The notes: generated by a model not told the origin, from the sequence alone. DNA of 64,000 nt from Lachnospiraceae bacterium (GCA_021770755.1 JAETQI010000001.1:62001-126000), one strand, 5' to 3'; counted from the first letter of the stretch, positions 8,903 to 18,064 are shown. A program made the numbers and translations.

Positions 8903-9547
8903 CTATGCCACATAACAGTACATAAAGATAAAGTGGCAGATGCTTCCGCCCATGACGAACAGGTGAAAGATCTCATGCGAGCCAAAATATTTGTGCAGGG
9001 AGTTGAAGACAGGAAGCTTCAGCGCATAGATGACACCGCCGATCGTGTAGATGATGCCGCCCGCCAACAGCCATCCGAACGCCGCATGGGGCAGCGTGTT
9101 CCACAGGGTGCCAAAAACGAGCAGGCACAGCCAGCCCATGGCGATGTAAATAACCGATGAAAACCATTTCGGACAGGTGATCCACAGCGCTTTTACAAGC
9201 ATACCGGCGATGGCAACACCCCACACAAGCGCCAGCAGCGCATAGCCCATGCTGCCGCCAAGGACGATCAGACACACCGGTGTGTAAGAGCCCGCGATCA
9301 GCACAAAGATCATCATGTGGTCGATCTTGCGGAATACGCGCAGTACCTTTCCGGTGACATTGACGCTGTGATAGAGCGCGCTTGCGCCGTACAATAAGAT
9401 CATGCTCGCGGCAAAGACGGCAAGCGAAGCAGCCGCTATTCCGCCGTGCGCCTTTACGATGAGCGGCGACGCGGCGACCGCCGCCATGAGGCATGCGATA
9501 AAATGTGTGATCGCACTGCCGGGTTCCCTGATTGTCAATTGCATCAT
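8903..9547 (-). CDS. Hemolysin III / TrhA family membrane protein (PAQR-like)
   Basis: The 214-residue protein has seven hydrophobic segments and the family's histidines: ALYHSVN, RKIDHMMIF and HEIFHLFVMGGSICH, which in PAQR-fold proteins bind zinc. The annotated frame is open to 9634, but ATG 9547 has AAGGAGG five bases upstream and starts directly with MMQLTIREPG, so the longer start is rejected. The gene is convergent with the ABC exporter (17 bases apart). Family members affect membrane lipid homeostasis; actual haemolysis is not implied. Confidence 0.88.
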   Translation of the reverse strand: MMQLTIREPGSAITHFIACLMAAVAASPLIVKAHGGIAAASLAVFAASMILLYGASALYHSVNVTGKVLRVFRKIDHMMIFVLIAGSYTPVCLIVLGGSMGYALLALVWGVAIAGMLVKALWITCPKWFSSVIYIAMGWLCLLVFGTLWNTLPHAAFGWLLAGGIIYTIGGVIYALKLPVFNSLHKYFGSHEIFHLFVMGGSICHFIFMYCYVA

Positions 9548-9567
9548 ATATTCCTCCTTATCGTTTC

Positions 9568-9726
9568 CCGGAATCTCCTGCAATATCAGATACAGGCAGA
9601 TTCCGGAACCTTTTCTTGCCGCAATATCAGGCACAATGAGAACCAGAGCGTCTGTTGAATAGATGGTAGAGCCTGATATTGCACAATGTAGTATTGAAAA
9701 CTACGTATTGATTAATTCAATACTAC
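9568..9726. repeat. Intergenic block with nested inverted repeats
   Basis: Three dyads lie in the gap between two minus-strand genes. CCGGAATCT near 9568-9577 pairs with AGATTCCGG near 9597-9606. GCAATATCAGGC (9621-9632) is exactly inverted at 9671-9682, and a third direct copy of GCAATATCAG is at 9580-9589. An 11-base perfect dyad, GTAGTATTGAA (9688-9698), is mirrored at 9716-9726. The block lies in the 5' leader of the hemolysin III-family gene; it may be a structured leader or a remnant of a small mobile repeat. Confidence 0.5.
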
Positions 9727-9756
9727 TACTTATTATGTTCAATGTCAATCAGGATT

Positions 9757-9788
9757 ATCAAAAAATAAAAGAGGACCATTCAGTCCTC
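9757..9788 (-). terminator. Terminator overlapping the 3' end of the 88-residue gene
   Basis: Read on the minus strand, GAGGAC (9788-9783) and GTCCTC (9776-9771) pair around a 6-base loop and are followed by TTTTATTTTTT. The stop codon at 9780-9782 lies in the loop. Confidence 0.8.
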
Positions 9789-10046
9789 CTCGATCACATG
9801 GATCTCCAGATAATCAAAATCGATCGCCTCGATAAAATTGTCAGACGTAAAGCGCGTCTTGTCGTGCTTCTTGAAATCGGCGATCGTGGAATCAAGCCAG
9901 ATCGGTTTGCCGAGATCAAACTGGTAACAGACCGCCTCAAGCGCGTCAAACACTTTGTGCGTGCGCGTTTCCGGGCGGTCGTCGCAGATGACGGTATCCC
10001 GGAGCATATGGTTGTCCTTGAAAGTTCTTGCCCACAGTCTAAACAT
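9780..10046 (-). CDS. Conserved hypothetical protein (88 aa)
   Basis: An 88-residue acidic protein starting MFRLWARTFKDNHMLRD and ending HVIEED. AAGGAGA lies six bases before its ATG and a terminator overlaps its stop, so it is a complete single-gene unit. I have the impression of a small conserved Lachnospiraceae protein but cannot attach a function. No membrane segment, cysteine pair or known motif is visible. Confidence 0.7.
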   Translation of the reverse strand: MFRLWARTFKDNHMLRDTVICDDRPETRTHKVFDALEAVCYQFDLGKPIWLDSTIADFKKHDKTRFTSDNFIEAIDFDYLEIHVIEED

Positions 10047-10342
10047 TGTAATCTCTCCTTATTGAATCATGCGCAGATGGATCATTCACATTCTAACATG
10101 AAAGCGTGAAAATAGAAAGCACAAAAAATACGGAAAACAGATTTCATAAAATAAGTGTAAAATTTCAGAAATTATGTGGTCATGATCCGGCAAAGTATGT
10201 TAGAATAGTAGACGTTGTGCTCATAGTCTGCAGTTGTGGCTGGGAATTTCCTGATCGTCATGACTGCAGACCATTTTGAATGTGCAGCTATGTGTCCTGC
10301 CGGCCAGACCGCACAGGGACACACAGGAAGAGGAGAGGCGGC

Positions 10343-10990
10343 GTGTTTATGGAATACAGTGGAAATAAAAATTCTGACGTGGATAGCTGGAAGGAAGTCA
10401 TCCTGGTATACAGCTCTGCCTTGAAAGAGATCGGAACGAAGCTTGAGATCCTGAATGATGAGTTTCAGCATGTTCACCAGTACAATCCGATAGAGCATAT
10501 CAAGTCCAGGATCAAAACCTCGGAAAGCATCGTAAAGAAGCTCAAAAAGCATGGGCATGAGTCGACGATCGACAACATGATCCGCTATGTCAACGACATC
10601 GCAGGCATCCGGATCATATGCTCTTTTACGACAGATATATACAGGATCGCGGAGATGCTCGAGCGGCAGAATGATATCAGGATCCTGTCCGTGAAAGATT
10701 ATATCAGGAATCCCAAGGCGAGCGGCTACAAGAGCTATCATATGATCGTGTCGATCCCCATCTACCTGTCCGAGAAGCGGGTGGACGCCAAGGTCGAGAT
10801 CCAGATCAGGACGGTGGCGATGGATTTCTGGGCGAGCCTGGAGCACAAGATCAATTACAAATTCGATGTGAATGTCCCGGAACACATCAAGACAGAGCTT
10901 CATGCGTGCGCCAAAATGGTGTCGGAGCTCGATGCGAAAATGCTGTCGTTAAATGAGGAAGTAAAGCAGTTGTCACTGGATCAGGTGTGA
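10343..10990 (+). CDS. relQ: Small alarmone synthetase, RelQ type (GTP pyrophosphokinase)
   Basis: A synthetase-only RelA/SpoT homologue, 215 residues from GTG 10343 (AGGAG seven bases upstream) or 213 from ATG 10349. Diagnostic stretches are SRIKTSESIVKKLKK (donor site), DIAGIRIICSF, DYIRNPKASGYKSYHM and VEIQIRTVAMDFWASLEHK (GTP/GDP site). There is no hydrolase or regulatory domain, so it makes (p)ppGpp from ATP and GDP/GTP in the cytoplasm, probably under transcriptional or allosteric control. A longer frame from 10280 lacks support. The gene stands alone and is followed by a hairpin. Confidence 0.92.
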   Translation: MFMEYSGNKNSDVDSWKEVILVYSSALKEIGTKLEILNDEFQHVHQYNPIEHIKSRIKTSESIVKKLKKHGHESTIDNMIRYVNDIAGIRIICSFTTDIYRIAEMLERQNDIRILSVKDYIRNPKASGYKSYHMIVSIPIYLSEKRVDAKVEIQIRTVAMDFWASLEHKINYKFDVNVPEHIKTELHACAKMVSELDAKMLSLNEEVKQLSLDQV

Positions 10991-11000
10991 AATGAGGAGT

Positions 11001-11045
11001 GCCCCGGTCATTTCTAAGAATGAATCTTATGAAATGAACCGGGGC
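11001..11045 (+). terminator. Hairpin after the alarmone synthetase gene
   Basis: GCCCCGGT (11001-11008) pairs with ACCGGGGC (11038-11045), extended inside by CATTTC/GAAATG and TAAGA/TCTTA. The hairpin is long and stable but lacks a clear T-run. The rest of the gap to 11311 is AT-rich and shows no gene; TTGTAAGGG near 11236 and GATAAGATAAT near 11261 could belong to a promoter but are weak. Confidence 0.6.
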
Positions 11046-11311
11046 TATTATGAAAAAATTTATCTATGTGTAATGAAAACACTATGTTGTTGCCGTTTGC
11101 TATGTTTTAATATTACCATTGAGATATGAACAAATTATGAATAAAATGTTAGATTATTGTAAATATGCATACTGATATCTGCAAATGACAATCATTTATA
11201 GGCAAAATATACAAAGATGTTCATGAAACTTCTGATTGTAAGGGAATCAGTTTAATGATAAGATAATATCGAGGTCGGAGACAGAGGGCAAGAAAGGTAC
11301 GGTTGGGGAAG

Positions 11312-11968
11312 ATGGATAATTTCATGGATAAGCTTGCGCAGAAATTCAGTGCGCAGGAGATGATCAAGGCGAATTCGCAGGCAGAGGCGGAGGAGATGAA
11401 ACGGCTGCAGCTACAGGTGTCAGAGTACGAAAAGATCCTGCAGGAGATGCGGAAACTCAATTACCGCAATACAGAGCTTGCGGAGAAATTAGACCGGATG
11501 ATCGGGGACAATGCCGACAAGATCCAGGGGATGAAGGAGGACGAGCAGCGGCTGATCGCAGCGCTCCGCGATCTGACGGACGAACAGACAAGAAACCGCG
11601 AGGCGGAACTCGAGCGGAAAGCGGAGGAGCGCATCGAGCAGGAGCGCGCGTCGGAGGAACGCAAACAGACAGACCTGTCGGCGATCACAGACCTGCTCGA
11701 GAACAAATTTCAGAAGTCCGATGATTTTGTGCACAAGGAGAATGTCAAAGTGTACAGAAATGTGCAGGCGGTGGTCGTGGACGAGATCAGGCGCTGTGTG
11801 GAGAGCGTGGAAAAGGAGCGGACGGAGCTGAAAAGCGAACTGGCGGACGAGCTGAAAAAGGAGATGGACAAAAAGCTGAATAAAGTGATGGTATTCAGCG
11901 TGATGTCCGTGGCAGCATCCGCGGTCAGCGTGGCTTTGTGGGTACTCTTTGCAACGGGTGTGCTCTGA
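11312..11968 (+). CDS. Coiled-coil protein with C-terminal membrane anchor
   Basis: The 218-residue protein begins MDNFMDKLAQKF, continues as an almost unbroken charged coiled coil (many E, K, R, Q residues, about 20-190) and ends with one hydrophobic span of about 20 residues. It is therefore likely a tail-anchored cytoplasmic coiled coil. The frame is open from a TTG at 11303, but ATG 11312 fits better. Its TGA overlaps the next gene's ATG (TGATG), so it is translated with a flavin reductase-like gene; no functional link is obvious. Confidence 0.7.
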   Translation: MDNFMDKLAQKFSAQEMIKANSQAEAEEMKRLQLQVSEYEKILQEMRKLNYRNTELAEKLDRMIGDNADKIQGMKEDEQRLIAALRDLTDEQTRNREAELERKAEERIEQERASEERKQTDLSAITDLLENKFQKSDDFVHKENVKVYRNVQAVVVDEIRRCVESVEKERTELKSELADELKKEMDKKLNKVMVFSVMSVAASAVSVALWVLFATGVL

Positions 11969-12534
11969 TGGCAAAGATTTCATTTAAACCCGGAAATATG
12001 CTCTACCCGCTGCCGGCTGTGATGGTCAGTGCGGCAGACCGGGAAGGCAGGACCAACATTATCACAGTCGCGTGGGCAGGAACGATATGCACCAATCCGC
12101 CGATGGTGAGTATTTCCGTGCGCCCGTCAAGGTATTCGCATCACATGATCCTCGAGACGGGCGAATTTGTCATAAACCTCACGACCAGGGCGCTTGTGCG
12201 CGCCACGGATTACTGCGGGGTGCGCAGCGGCAGGGACGTGGACAAGTGGAAGGAAGCAAAGCTGACGCCGGTGCAGTCGGAAATTGTAAAGGCGCCATGC
12301 ATTGCGGAGAGTCCGGTGAACATTGAGTGCAGGGTAGTGCGAACAGAACAGCTCGGATCGCACGATATGTTTATTGCCGAGGTGGCTGCCGTGCATGTTG
12401 ATGACCGCTACATGGACGGGAAGGGGCGTTTTCATCTGGAAAAAGCCAGACCGATCGTGTACAGCCACGGCGAATACTACGATCTAGGCGAGCAGCTTGG
12501 CAGATTTGGGTACAGTGTGCAAAAAAAGCCTTGA
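11968..12534 (+). CDS. Flavin reductase family protein (FMN-binding split barrel)
   Basis: The 188-residue protein starts MAKISFKPGNMLYPLPAVMVS and contains ITVAWAGTICTNPPMVSISV followed by RPSRYSHHMI, the pattern of flavin reductase-like domain proteins that bind FMN. It is a soluble oxidoreductase of unknown partner. The start at 11968 overlaps the stop of the coiled-coil gene by one base; a longer frame from 11938 lies inside that gene and is rejected. Confidence 0.85.
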   Translation: MAKISFKPGNMLYPLPAVMVSAADREGRTNIITVAWAGTICTNPPMVSISVRPSRYSHHMILETGEFVINLTTRALVRATDYCGVRSGRDVDKWKEAKLTPVQSEIVKAPCIAESPVNIECRVVRTEQLGSHDMFIAEVAAVHVDDRYMDGKGRFHLEKARPIVYSHGEYYDLGEQLGRFGYSVQKKP

Positions 12535-12613
12535 CGGATGCGGCAAAAGCCATTATCATAAAATAGATTGGAACGTATGAAAAATAAATCACGGAAAAGT
12601 GCCACGAAGATGT

Positions 12614-12651
12614 AGCATCAGATTTTCTCAGGAAGATCTGGTGCTGTTTTT
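12614..12651 (+). terminator. Terminator, fused to a dispersed repeat
   Basis: AGCATCAGAT (12614-12623) pairs with ATCTGGTGCT (12636-12645) with one G-U pair, followed by a T-run at 12647-12651. Directly after it begins a short copy of the dispersed TTTATGCACAG repeat. Confidence 0.8.
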
Positions 12652-12653
12652 GC

Positions 12654-12696
12654 TTTATGCACAGTACCGGGCGGCGCGCGACCGCAATTCAATGGG
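12654..12696. repeat. Dispersed TTTATGCACAG repeat, short copy
   Basis: TTTATGCACAGTACCGGGCG and the following GC-rich run match the two ends of the repeat unit seen in full at 23206-23257, with the middle missing. It lies right after a terminator T-run and just before the ribosome site of the next gene. Confidence 0.5.
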
Positions 12697-12705
12697 AGGT
12701 GTCCT

Positions 12706-13254
12706 ATGAATCAGTTAGATAAAAACATCGCAATGAATCTAAAGAGGATCAGAAAGTCAAAAAATATGAGCCTGGATGTGCTCTCGGAGAAGACCGGGGT
12801 GAGCAAGAGCATGTTAGGACAGATCGAGCGCGGAGAATCCAATCCGACAGTGGCTACGATCGCAAAGATCGTGGATGGCATCCGGATCTCTTTCGAGGAG
12901 CTGCTCTATCCCAGACAGGAGTCCGTGCTCATCATAGACAATGACAAGCTTCCGCTGCTGCGGTCTGAGGAGGGGGCATACCAGGTGCGCTCGATCTTCC
13001 CGTATGACAGACGCCGAAACTTTGAGATGTACGAGATGCGAATAGAACCCGGTGAGGGATGCGGATGCTTCCTAAAGGGAGAAGGAGACTGCGAATACAT
13101 CATTGTGGTGCAGGGCGTGCTGACACTGGAGACGGCGGCGGGGACGTATGAGGTTTCTGCAAACCATGCCGTCAGGCTTGATGCCGCAGAGGATCACAGC
13201 TATCACAACAGCGGAAACAGCCAGCTTGTCCTGAATGTTCTTGCCGGGGGATGA
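12706..13254 (+). CDS. XRE-cupin transcriptional regulator
   Basis: The 182-residue protein has an XRE helix-turn-helix at residues 8-65 (NLKRIRKSKNMSLDVLSEKT and SMLGQIERGESNP) and a C-terminal cupin domain (about 105-180; EYIIVVQGVLTLE). This HTH plus cupin architecture is typical of regulators such as PuuR that sense small amino or polyamine ligands. GGGAGG precedes the ATG. It is a single gene followed by the promoter of the M23 peptidase gene; the target and ligand are not evident. Confidence 0.9.
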   Translation: MNQLDKNIAMNLKRIRKSKNMSLDVLSEKTGVSKSMLGQIERGESNPTVATIAKIVDGIRISFEELLYPRQESVLIIDNDKLPLLRSEEGAYQVRSIFPYDRRRNFEMYEMRIEPGEGCGCFLKGEGDCEYIIVVQGVLTLETAAGTYEVSANHAVRLDAAEDHSYHNSGNSQLVLNVLAGG

Positions 13255-13267
13255 ATCCACTTTTTTC

Positions 13268-13296
13268 TTTACAATATTTCAAAAGGCTGTTAAAAT
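13268..13296 (+). promoter_or_regulatory. Sigma-A-type promoter of the M23 peptidase gene
   Basis: TTTACA (13268-13273) and TAAAAT (13291-13296) are 17 bases apart, 43 bases before the start codon. Confidence 0.65.
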
Positions 13297-13338
13297 GATA
13301 TCTGTCAACAAATACAACAGATATTAAGGAATACATAT

Positions 13339-14907
13339 ATGCATTTATATAGAAAAATAAAGCTGTGTTATATAGAGGCGGCAGCGATCGCGCTGGCAGT
13401 CTGTGCGCTCCTGTTTCCGTCGATACGGCTTTTTAAACATACGGGAGATAATTTTTTTACAGTCAGGCTAAACGGGGTCGAAGTGGGAAATCTCTCATCG
13501 ACAGAGAATCTTGACGATCTTTTAGTGCGCGCAAGGCGCCAGGCGGTCCGGGAGATCGGAAGCGATGAGCTTGTTTTCATGGATACGGAGCTTCAGACGG
13601 AGGGCAGGGAAAAGCTCTGGGCAGTGGTGGACGATGAGGATGAAGTTGTGAGGAGAATGGCGGATGTCATGAAGCGCAGCACGCGCGAGACGCTGCACCG
13701 CTCTTATACGGTAAAAGTCAATGAGACTGCAGTCAATCTGGACTCCTATGATGCCGTGCTCGACCTGCTCGGACAGGCACTGTCGCCTTACGACACACAA
13801 AACCAGTATATGGTCGGGCTCGAGCTGGACAGCGACCGTGAGATCAATGTGCTGGAGGCAGTGATCCTGCCGCGCGAGGAAGCGCTGGCGGTGGAAGAGG
13901 AATTCGACACATCCGCAGGCGTGGAAGCGAAGATGGAAGATATGTTCGCGGCGGTGGAGCCGGAGGTGGAAAAAGGCTTTGAGGACTACACCGCGGGGCT
14001 GACGGGCATCGAATACGCGGAGAAGATCGAGGTTGTGGAGGCATATCTTCTGGAGGAGGAGTTGCACACCGTGGAGGAGGCTGTCAATCTGGTGACGAAA
14101 GAGCAGGAGACGCAGATCATCTACAAGGTGGTCTCCGGAGATACGCTCTCACAGATCAGCCTGACGAACAATATCCCGATGGAAGAGCTGATCGCGATCA
14201 ACGATGCCCTCGAGGATGAAAATACCATGATACGGGTCGACCAGGAGCTTGTGATCACAGTTCCGGAGCCGGAGCTCTCGATCCTGTGGAAGGAGGAGCA
14301 GGTATACACGGAGGACTACGAGGCGGAAGTGCAGTATGTGCCAAACGATGACTGGTACACGACACAGCGGGTGACGCTGCAGGAGCCGTCAGCCGGAAGG
14401 CGCAAGGTGGCGGCTATGGTCGAGTACAAGAACAGCCAGGAGGTCGGCAGGGAGATCCTGAAAGAACAGATCTATGCCGAGGCGGTTCCCAAGATCATCG
14501 AGCGGGGAACGAAGATCCCGCCGACGTACATAAAACCGATATCCGGCGGAAGGCTAAGCTCCGGATTTGGCGCGAGGAGCGCACCGACCAAGGGCGCCTC
14601 GACAAACCACAAGGGCGTAGACTGGGCAACGCCGATCGGAACCTCGGTGGTCGCATCCAACGCGGGTACGGTCGTGCATGCAGGATGGGCAAGCGGCTAC
14701 GGTTACGCAGTCTATATCAACCACGCGGATGGCAGGCAGACACGGTACGGTCATCTGAGCAAGGTTCTGGTCAAGACCGGTCAGACGGTAGCGCAGGGAG
14801 AGCGGATCGCACTGAGCGGAAATACAGGAAGGAGTACCGGGCCGCATGTTCATTTTGAGATCCGCATCAACGGGAGCGCGGTCAATCCGCTAAAATATCT
14901 AAACTAA
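13339..14907 (+). CDS. Membrane-anchored M23 peptidase with LysM and G5 domains
   Basis: The 522-residue wall enzyme has an N-terminal membrane anchor (about 12-30), a long helical region, a LysM peptidoglycan-binding module (about 262-310, VVSGDTLSQISLTNNIPMEE), a G5-like segment (about 315-390) and an M23 endopeptidase domain (about 405-520). Zinc-ligand motifs are NHKGVDW and GPHVHFEI. It should cut peptide cross-links in peptidoglycan outside the membrane. AAGGA is eight bases from ATG. It stands alone between its own promoter and a terminator. Confidence 0.92.
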   Translation: MHLYRKIKLCYIEAAAIALAVCALLFPSIRLFKHTGDNFFTVRLNGVEVGNLSSTENLDDLLVRARRQAVREIGSDELVFMDTELQTEGREKLWAVVDDEDEVVRRMADVMKRSTRETLHRSYTVKVNETAVNLDSYDAVLDLLGQALSPYDTQNQYMVGLELDSDREINVLEAVILPREEALAVEEEFDTSAGVEAKMEDMFAAVEPEVEKGFEDYTAGLTGIEYAEKIEVVEAYLLEEELHTVEEAVNLVTKEQETQIIYKVVSGDTLSQISLTNNIPMEELIAINDALEDENTMIRVDQELVITVPEPELSILWKEEQVYTEDYEAEVQYVPNDDWYTTQRVTLQEPSAGRRKVAAMVEYKNSQEVGREILKEQIYAEAVPKIIERGTKIPPTYIKPISGGRLSSGFGARSAPTKGASTNHKGVDWATPIGTSVVASNAGTVVHAGWASGYGYAVYINHADGRQTRYGHLSKVLVKTGQTVAQGERIALSGNTGRSTGPHVHFEIRINGSAVNPLKYLN

Positions 14908-14943
14908 AATAAAAATTTTGTGCAAAAAGGCTGAAAAATATCG

Positions 14944-14975
14944 ACGAAACACCCGCATCTGTGATGGGTGTTTCG
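14944..14975 (+). terminator. Terminator after the M23 peptidase gene
   Basis: ACGAAACACC (14944-14953) pairs with GGTGTTTCGT (14966-14975), extended by CATC/GATG across a small bulge. The T-run after it is short. Confidence 0.65.
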
Positions 14976-15029
14976 TTAATATAGACAAAAAAGTGCTTCT
15001 TTAGCTGTGTAAGGATAGCAGTCTGGCAG

Positions 15030-15058
15030 TTTACAAATGTATGAAAAAGGTATATAAT
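15030..15058 (+). promoter_or_regulatory. Promoter of murA with a long leader
   Basis: TTTACA (15030-15035) and TATAAT (15053-15058) are separated by exactly 17 bases. The start codon of murA is about 230 bases downstream. I see no known riboswitch in that leader and no short coding frame with a good ribosome site. Confidence 0.75.
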
Positions 15059-15292
15059 CGTAAGAGTTTAAATAAGATATAGGATACACAGAAGTTGGTA
15101 TTATAAGATTGAATATTATAGAATCGGATCGCGTATAACTGAATAGTGAAGATAAGATTAGGAATTTATGGGATCGTCAGCGTATGTATGCGGATGTGAA
15201 TACGGAATTGTGAGTGGATTTTGAATATAGAAGTATCTGTTCGGAGACAGATGGGATAGAGCCGGCAGTTACAGGAAATGATGAGGTGGACG

Positions 15293-16585
15293 ATGGAACA
15301 GTACGCAATTAAGGGGGGAAATCCCCTGGTTGGTGAAGTCGAGATCGGCGGCGCTAAAAATGCAGCACTCGGAGTGCTCGCCGCAGCAATTATGACAGAT
15401 GAGATGACAGTGATCGACAATATACCAGATGTGAGGGACATCAATGTTCTTCTGCAGGCAATGGAGAGCATCGGCGTCATAGTATACCGGTCGGACAGAC
15501 ATACAGTAAGGATCAACGCATCGATGATATCGGGACTTGTGATCGAAGATGACTATATCAAGAAGATCAGGGCATCCTACTATCTGCTGGGAGCGCTTCT
15601 TGGGAAATACAAGCATGCGGAGGTCGCGCTGCCGGGCGGCTGCAATATCGGAAGCCGCAAGATCGATCTGCACATCAAAGGGTTCAAGGCGCTCGGGGCC
15701 AGTGTGAAGATCGAGCACGGACTCATCATCGCGGATGCGCAGCATCTGAAAGGCGCGCACATTTATCTCGATACAGTGTCAGTGGGGGCTACCATCAATA
15801 TCATGCTGGCGGCCGCGCTGGCGGAAGGCAAGACGGTGATCGAAAATGCCGCCAAAGAGCCGCATGTGGTGGATGTGGCAAACTTTCTGAATTCCATGGG
15901 GGCAAATATCAAAGGCGCCGGTACGGATGTGGTCAGGGTATCGGGGGTCAGAAAGCTTCATGGATCGGACTATCCGATCATACCTGACCAGATCGAAGCG
16001 GGAACGTTCATGTTTGCGGCGGCGATCACAAAAGGGGACGTCACGGTCAAGAATGTGATCCCCAAGCACCTGGAGTCCACGACAGCAAAACTCATGGAGA
16101 TGGGATGCCAGGTGGAGGAATCGGATGACGCAGTGCGCGTCGTCGCCTCAAAACGGCTCGAAAACACACATGTCAAGACACTGCCGTACCCGGGCTTTCC
16201 GACGGATCTGCAGCCGCAGATTGCCGTGTCGCTGGCGCTTGCAAAGGGGACGAGCATTGTGACGGAGAGTATTTTTGACAACCGTTTCAAGTATGTGGAT
16301 GAGCTGGCGAGGATGGGTTCCAATATCAAGGTCGAGGGAAACACGGCGATCATAGAGGGCGTTGACCGGTTTACCAGCGCAAATCTGACGGCACCGGATC
16401 TGCGCGCGGGGGCGGCGCTCGTGCTGGCATGCCTCACGGCGGAAGGGTTCAGCACGGTCGACGACATCAAATACATCGAGCGCGGCTATGAGGATTTTGA
16501 GGTAAAGCTCCAGAGTCTGGGCGCGCAGATCGAGAAGGTGGCGTCGGAGAAGGAGCTGCAGAAATTCAAATTAAAAGTCGGATAA
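15293..16585 (+). CDS. murA: UDP-N-acetylglucosamine 1-carboxyvinyltransferase (MurA)
   Basis: MurA adds enolpyruvate from PEP to UDP-GlcNAc, the first committed step of peptidoglycan synthesis. The 430-residue protein starts MEQYAIKGGNPLVGEVEIGG with the substrate-binding KN of GGAKNAA following. The catalytic cysteine is C117 in LPGGCNIGSRK, so the fosfomycin target is intact; K rather than the usual P follows the arginine. GAGGTGG upstream favours ATG 15293 over the in-frame ATGs at 15278 and 15281. Confidence 0.95.
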   Translation: MEQYAIKGGNPLVGEVEIGGAKNAALGVLAAAIMTDEMTVIDNIPDVRDINVLLQAMESIGVIVYRSDRHTVRINASMISGLVIEDDYIKKIRASYYLLGALLGKYKHAEVALPGGCNIGSRKIDLHIKGFKALGASVKIEHGLIIADAQHLKGAHIYLDTVSVGATINIMLAAALAEGKTVIENAAKEPHVVDVANFLNSMGANIKGAGTDVVRVSGVRKLHGSDYPIIPDQIEAGTFMFAAAITKGDVTVKNVIPKHLESTTAKLMEMGCQVEESDDAVRVVASKRLENTHVKTLPYPGFPTDLQPQIAVSLALAKGTSIVTESIFDNRFKYVDELARMGSNIKVEGNTAIIEGVDRFTSANLTAPDLRAGAALVLACLTAEGFSTVDDIKYIERGYEDFEVKLQSLGAQIEKVASEKELQKFKLKVG

Positions 16586-16590
16586 GGCTA

Positions 16591-16619
16591 TTGACATCGC
16601 ATGCAAATTATTATATGAT
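16591..16619 (+). promoter_or_regulatory. Promoter of the SAM riboswitch-metK unit
   Basis: TTGACA (16591-16596) and TATGAT (16614-16619) with a 17-base spacer begin five bases after the murA stop codon. Transcription would start near 16626, about 40 bases before the riboswitch. Confidence 0.85.
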
Positions 16620-16667
16620 ATATCCGATATGACAATTCAATATTGTGAGTCACGTATATGTGAGATA

Positions 16668-16783
16668 CTCTTATTCAGAGTGGTGGAGGTACAAAGGACC
16701 TGTGAAGCTACGGCAACCCCGTTTTTGAAACGGAAGGTGCCAACCTGAGCGAGTTGCTATGAAAATAGTTCGAACAATAAGAG
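16668..16783 (+). ncRNA. SAM-I riboswitch (S-box) aptamer
   Basis: The P1 helix is CTCTTATT (16668-16675) with AATAAGAG (16776-16783). Between them lie the S-box core elements: AGAGTGGTGGAGG, TGAAGCTACGGCAACC and AAGGTGCCAACCTGAGC. This RNA binds S-adenosylmethionine and, when SAM is plentiful, lets the downstream terminator form, shutting off the SAM synthetase gene. Confidence 0.96.
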
Positions 16784-16810
16784 GATTTGATTATCGAGTA
16801 ACCAATCACT

Positions 16811-16843
16811 TCCGCTTATTTTGAGAAATAAGCGGATTTTTTT
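16811..16843 (+). terminator. Expression-platform terminator of the SAM riboswitch
   Basis: TCCGCTTATTT (16811-16821) pairs perfectly with AAATAAGCGGA (16826-16836), followed by seven T residues. The metK ribosome site AGGAGGAG starts directly after. The left arm can compete with upstream riboswitch sequence to form an antiterminator. Confidence 0.93.
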
Positions 16844-16858
16844 AGGAGGAGATTACCA

Positions 16859-18064
16859 ATGGAGAAGCTTTTATTTACTTCGGAATCAGTAACAGAAGGA
16901 CATCCTGACAAAGTGTGTGACGCCATCTCTGACGCCATTCTCGATGCGCTGATGGCGCAGGATCCGATGAGCCGCGTTGCCTGCGAGACAGCTACCTGCA
17001 CTGGTTTCGTGCTGGTGACAGGCGAGATCACGACCAAGGCGTACGTAGATATCCCTAAGATCGTGCGTGACACGGTCAAGGAGATCGGCTATGACAAGTC
17101 CGAGTATGGATTTGACGGAAATACATGTGCTGTATTTACCGCGATCGACGAGCAGTCAGGCGATATCGCGATGGGTGTGGACAAGGCTCTGGAAGCGAAA
17201 ATGTCCGACAACAATTCGGAAAATAAGATGAGTGACGCCGAGATCGAGGCGATCGGCGCGGGTGATCAGGGGATGATGTTCGGCTATGCTTCCAATGAGA
17301 CAGAGGAGTACATGCCCTATCCGATCTCCCTGGCGCACAAGCTGGCACTGCAGTTGACAAAAGTCCGCAAGGACGGCACACTTGGCTACCTGAGACCGGA
17401 CGGAAAGACACAGGTGTCTGTGGAGTACGATGAGAACGGCAAGCCAAAGAGACTTGAGGCGGTCGTGCTCTCCACACAGCATGACGACGATGTGACACAG
17501 GAGCAGATCCACAAGGATATCAGGGAGCATGTGTTTGACGTCATTCTGCCCAAGGAGCTGATCGACGCGGATACGAAGTTCTTCATCAACCCGACAGGGC
17601 GCTTTGTGATCGGCGGACCGCACGGTGATGCAGGACTCACGGGGCGCAAGATCATCGTCGACACCTATGGCGGATACGCTCGTCACGGCGGCGGGGCATT
17701 CTCTGGAAAGGACTGCACCAAGGTAGACCGGAGCGGGGCGTATGCGGCGAGATATGTGGCAAAGAACCTCGTTGCGGCAGGACTTGCCGACAAGTGCGAG
17801 ATCCAGCTCTCCTACGCGATCGGTGTGGCACAGCCGACTTCCATCAATGTAGATACATTTGGAACCGGCAGGCTTGACAGTGAAAAGCTGGTGGAGATCG
17901 TGCGCGAGAATTTTGACCTGCGGCCGGCAGGCATCATCAAGATGCTTGACCTGAGGAGACCGATCTACAAACAGACAGCAGCTTACGGTCATTTTGGGCG
18001 CAATGATCTGGATCTGCCATGGGAGAAACTCGACAAGGTAGATGTGCTCAAGAAATATTTATAG
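16859..18064 (+). CDS. metK: S-adenosylmethionine synthetase (MetK)
   Basis: The 401-residue enzyme makes SAM from methionine and ATP. Signature stretches are [27 protein letters not shown] and [16 protein letters not shown]. Length matches the family. It is the only gene of its transcription unit and is controlled by the SAM riboswitch just upstream, a product-feedback arrangement known in many Firmicutes. Confidence 0.98.
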   Translation: MEKLLFTSESVTEGHPDKVCDAISDAILDALMAQDPMSRVACETATCTGFVLVTGEITTKAYVDIPKIVRDTVKEIGYDKSEYGFDGNTCAVFTAIDEQSGDIAMGVDKALEAKMSDNNSENKMSDAEIEAIGAGDQGMMFGYASNETEEYMPYPISLAHKLALQLTKVRKDGTLGYLRPDGKTQVSVEYDENGKPKRLEAVVLSTQHDDDVTQEQIHKDIREHVFDVILPKELIDADTKFFINPTGRFVIGGPHGDAGLTGRKIIVDTYGGYARHGGGAFSGKDCTKVDRSGAYAARYVAKNLVAAGLADKCEIQLSYAIGVAQPTSINVDTFGTGRLDSEKLVEIVRENFDLRPAGIIKMLDLRRPIYKQTAAYGHFGRNDLDLPWEKLDKVDVLKKYL

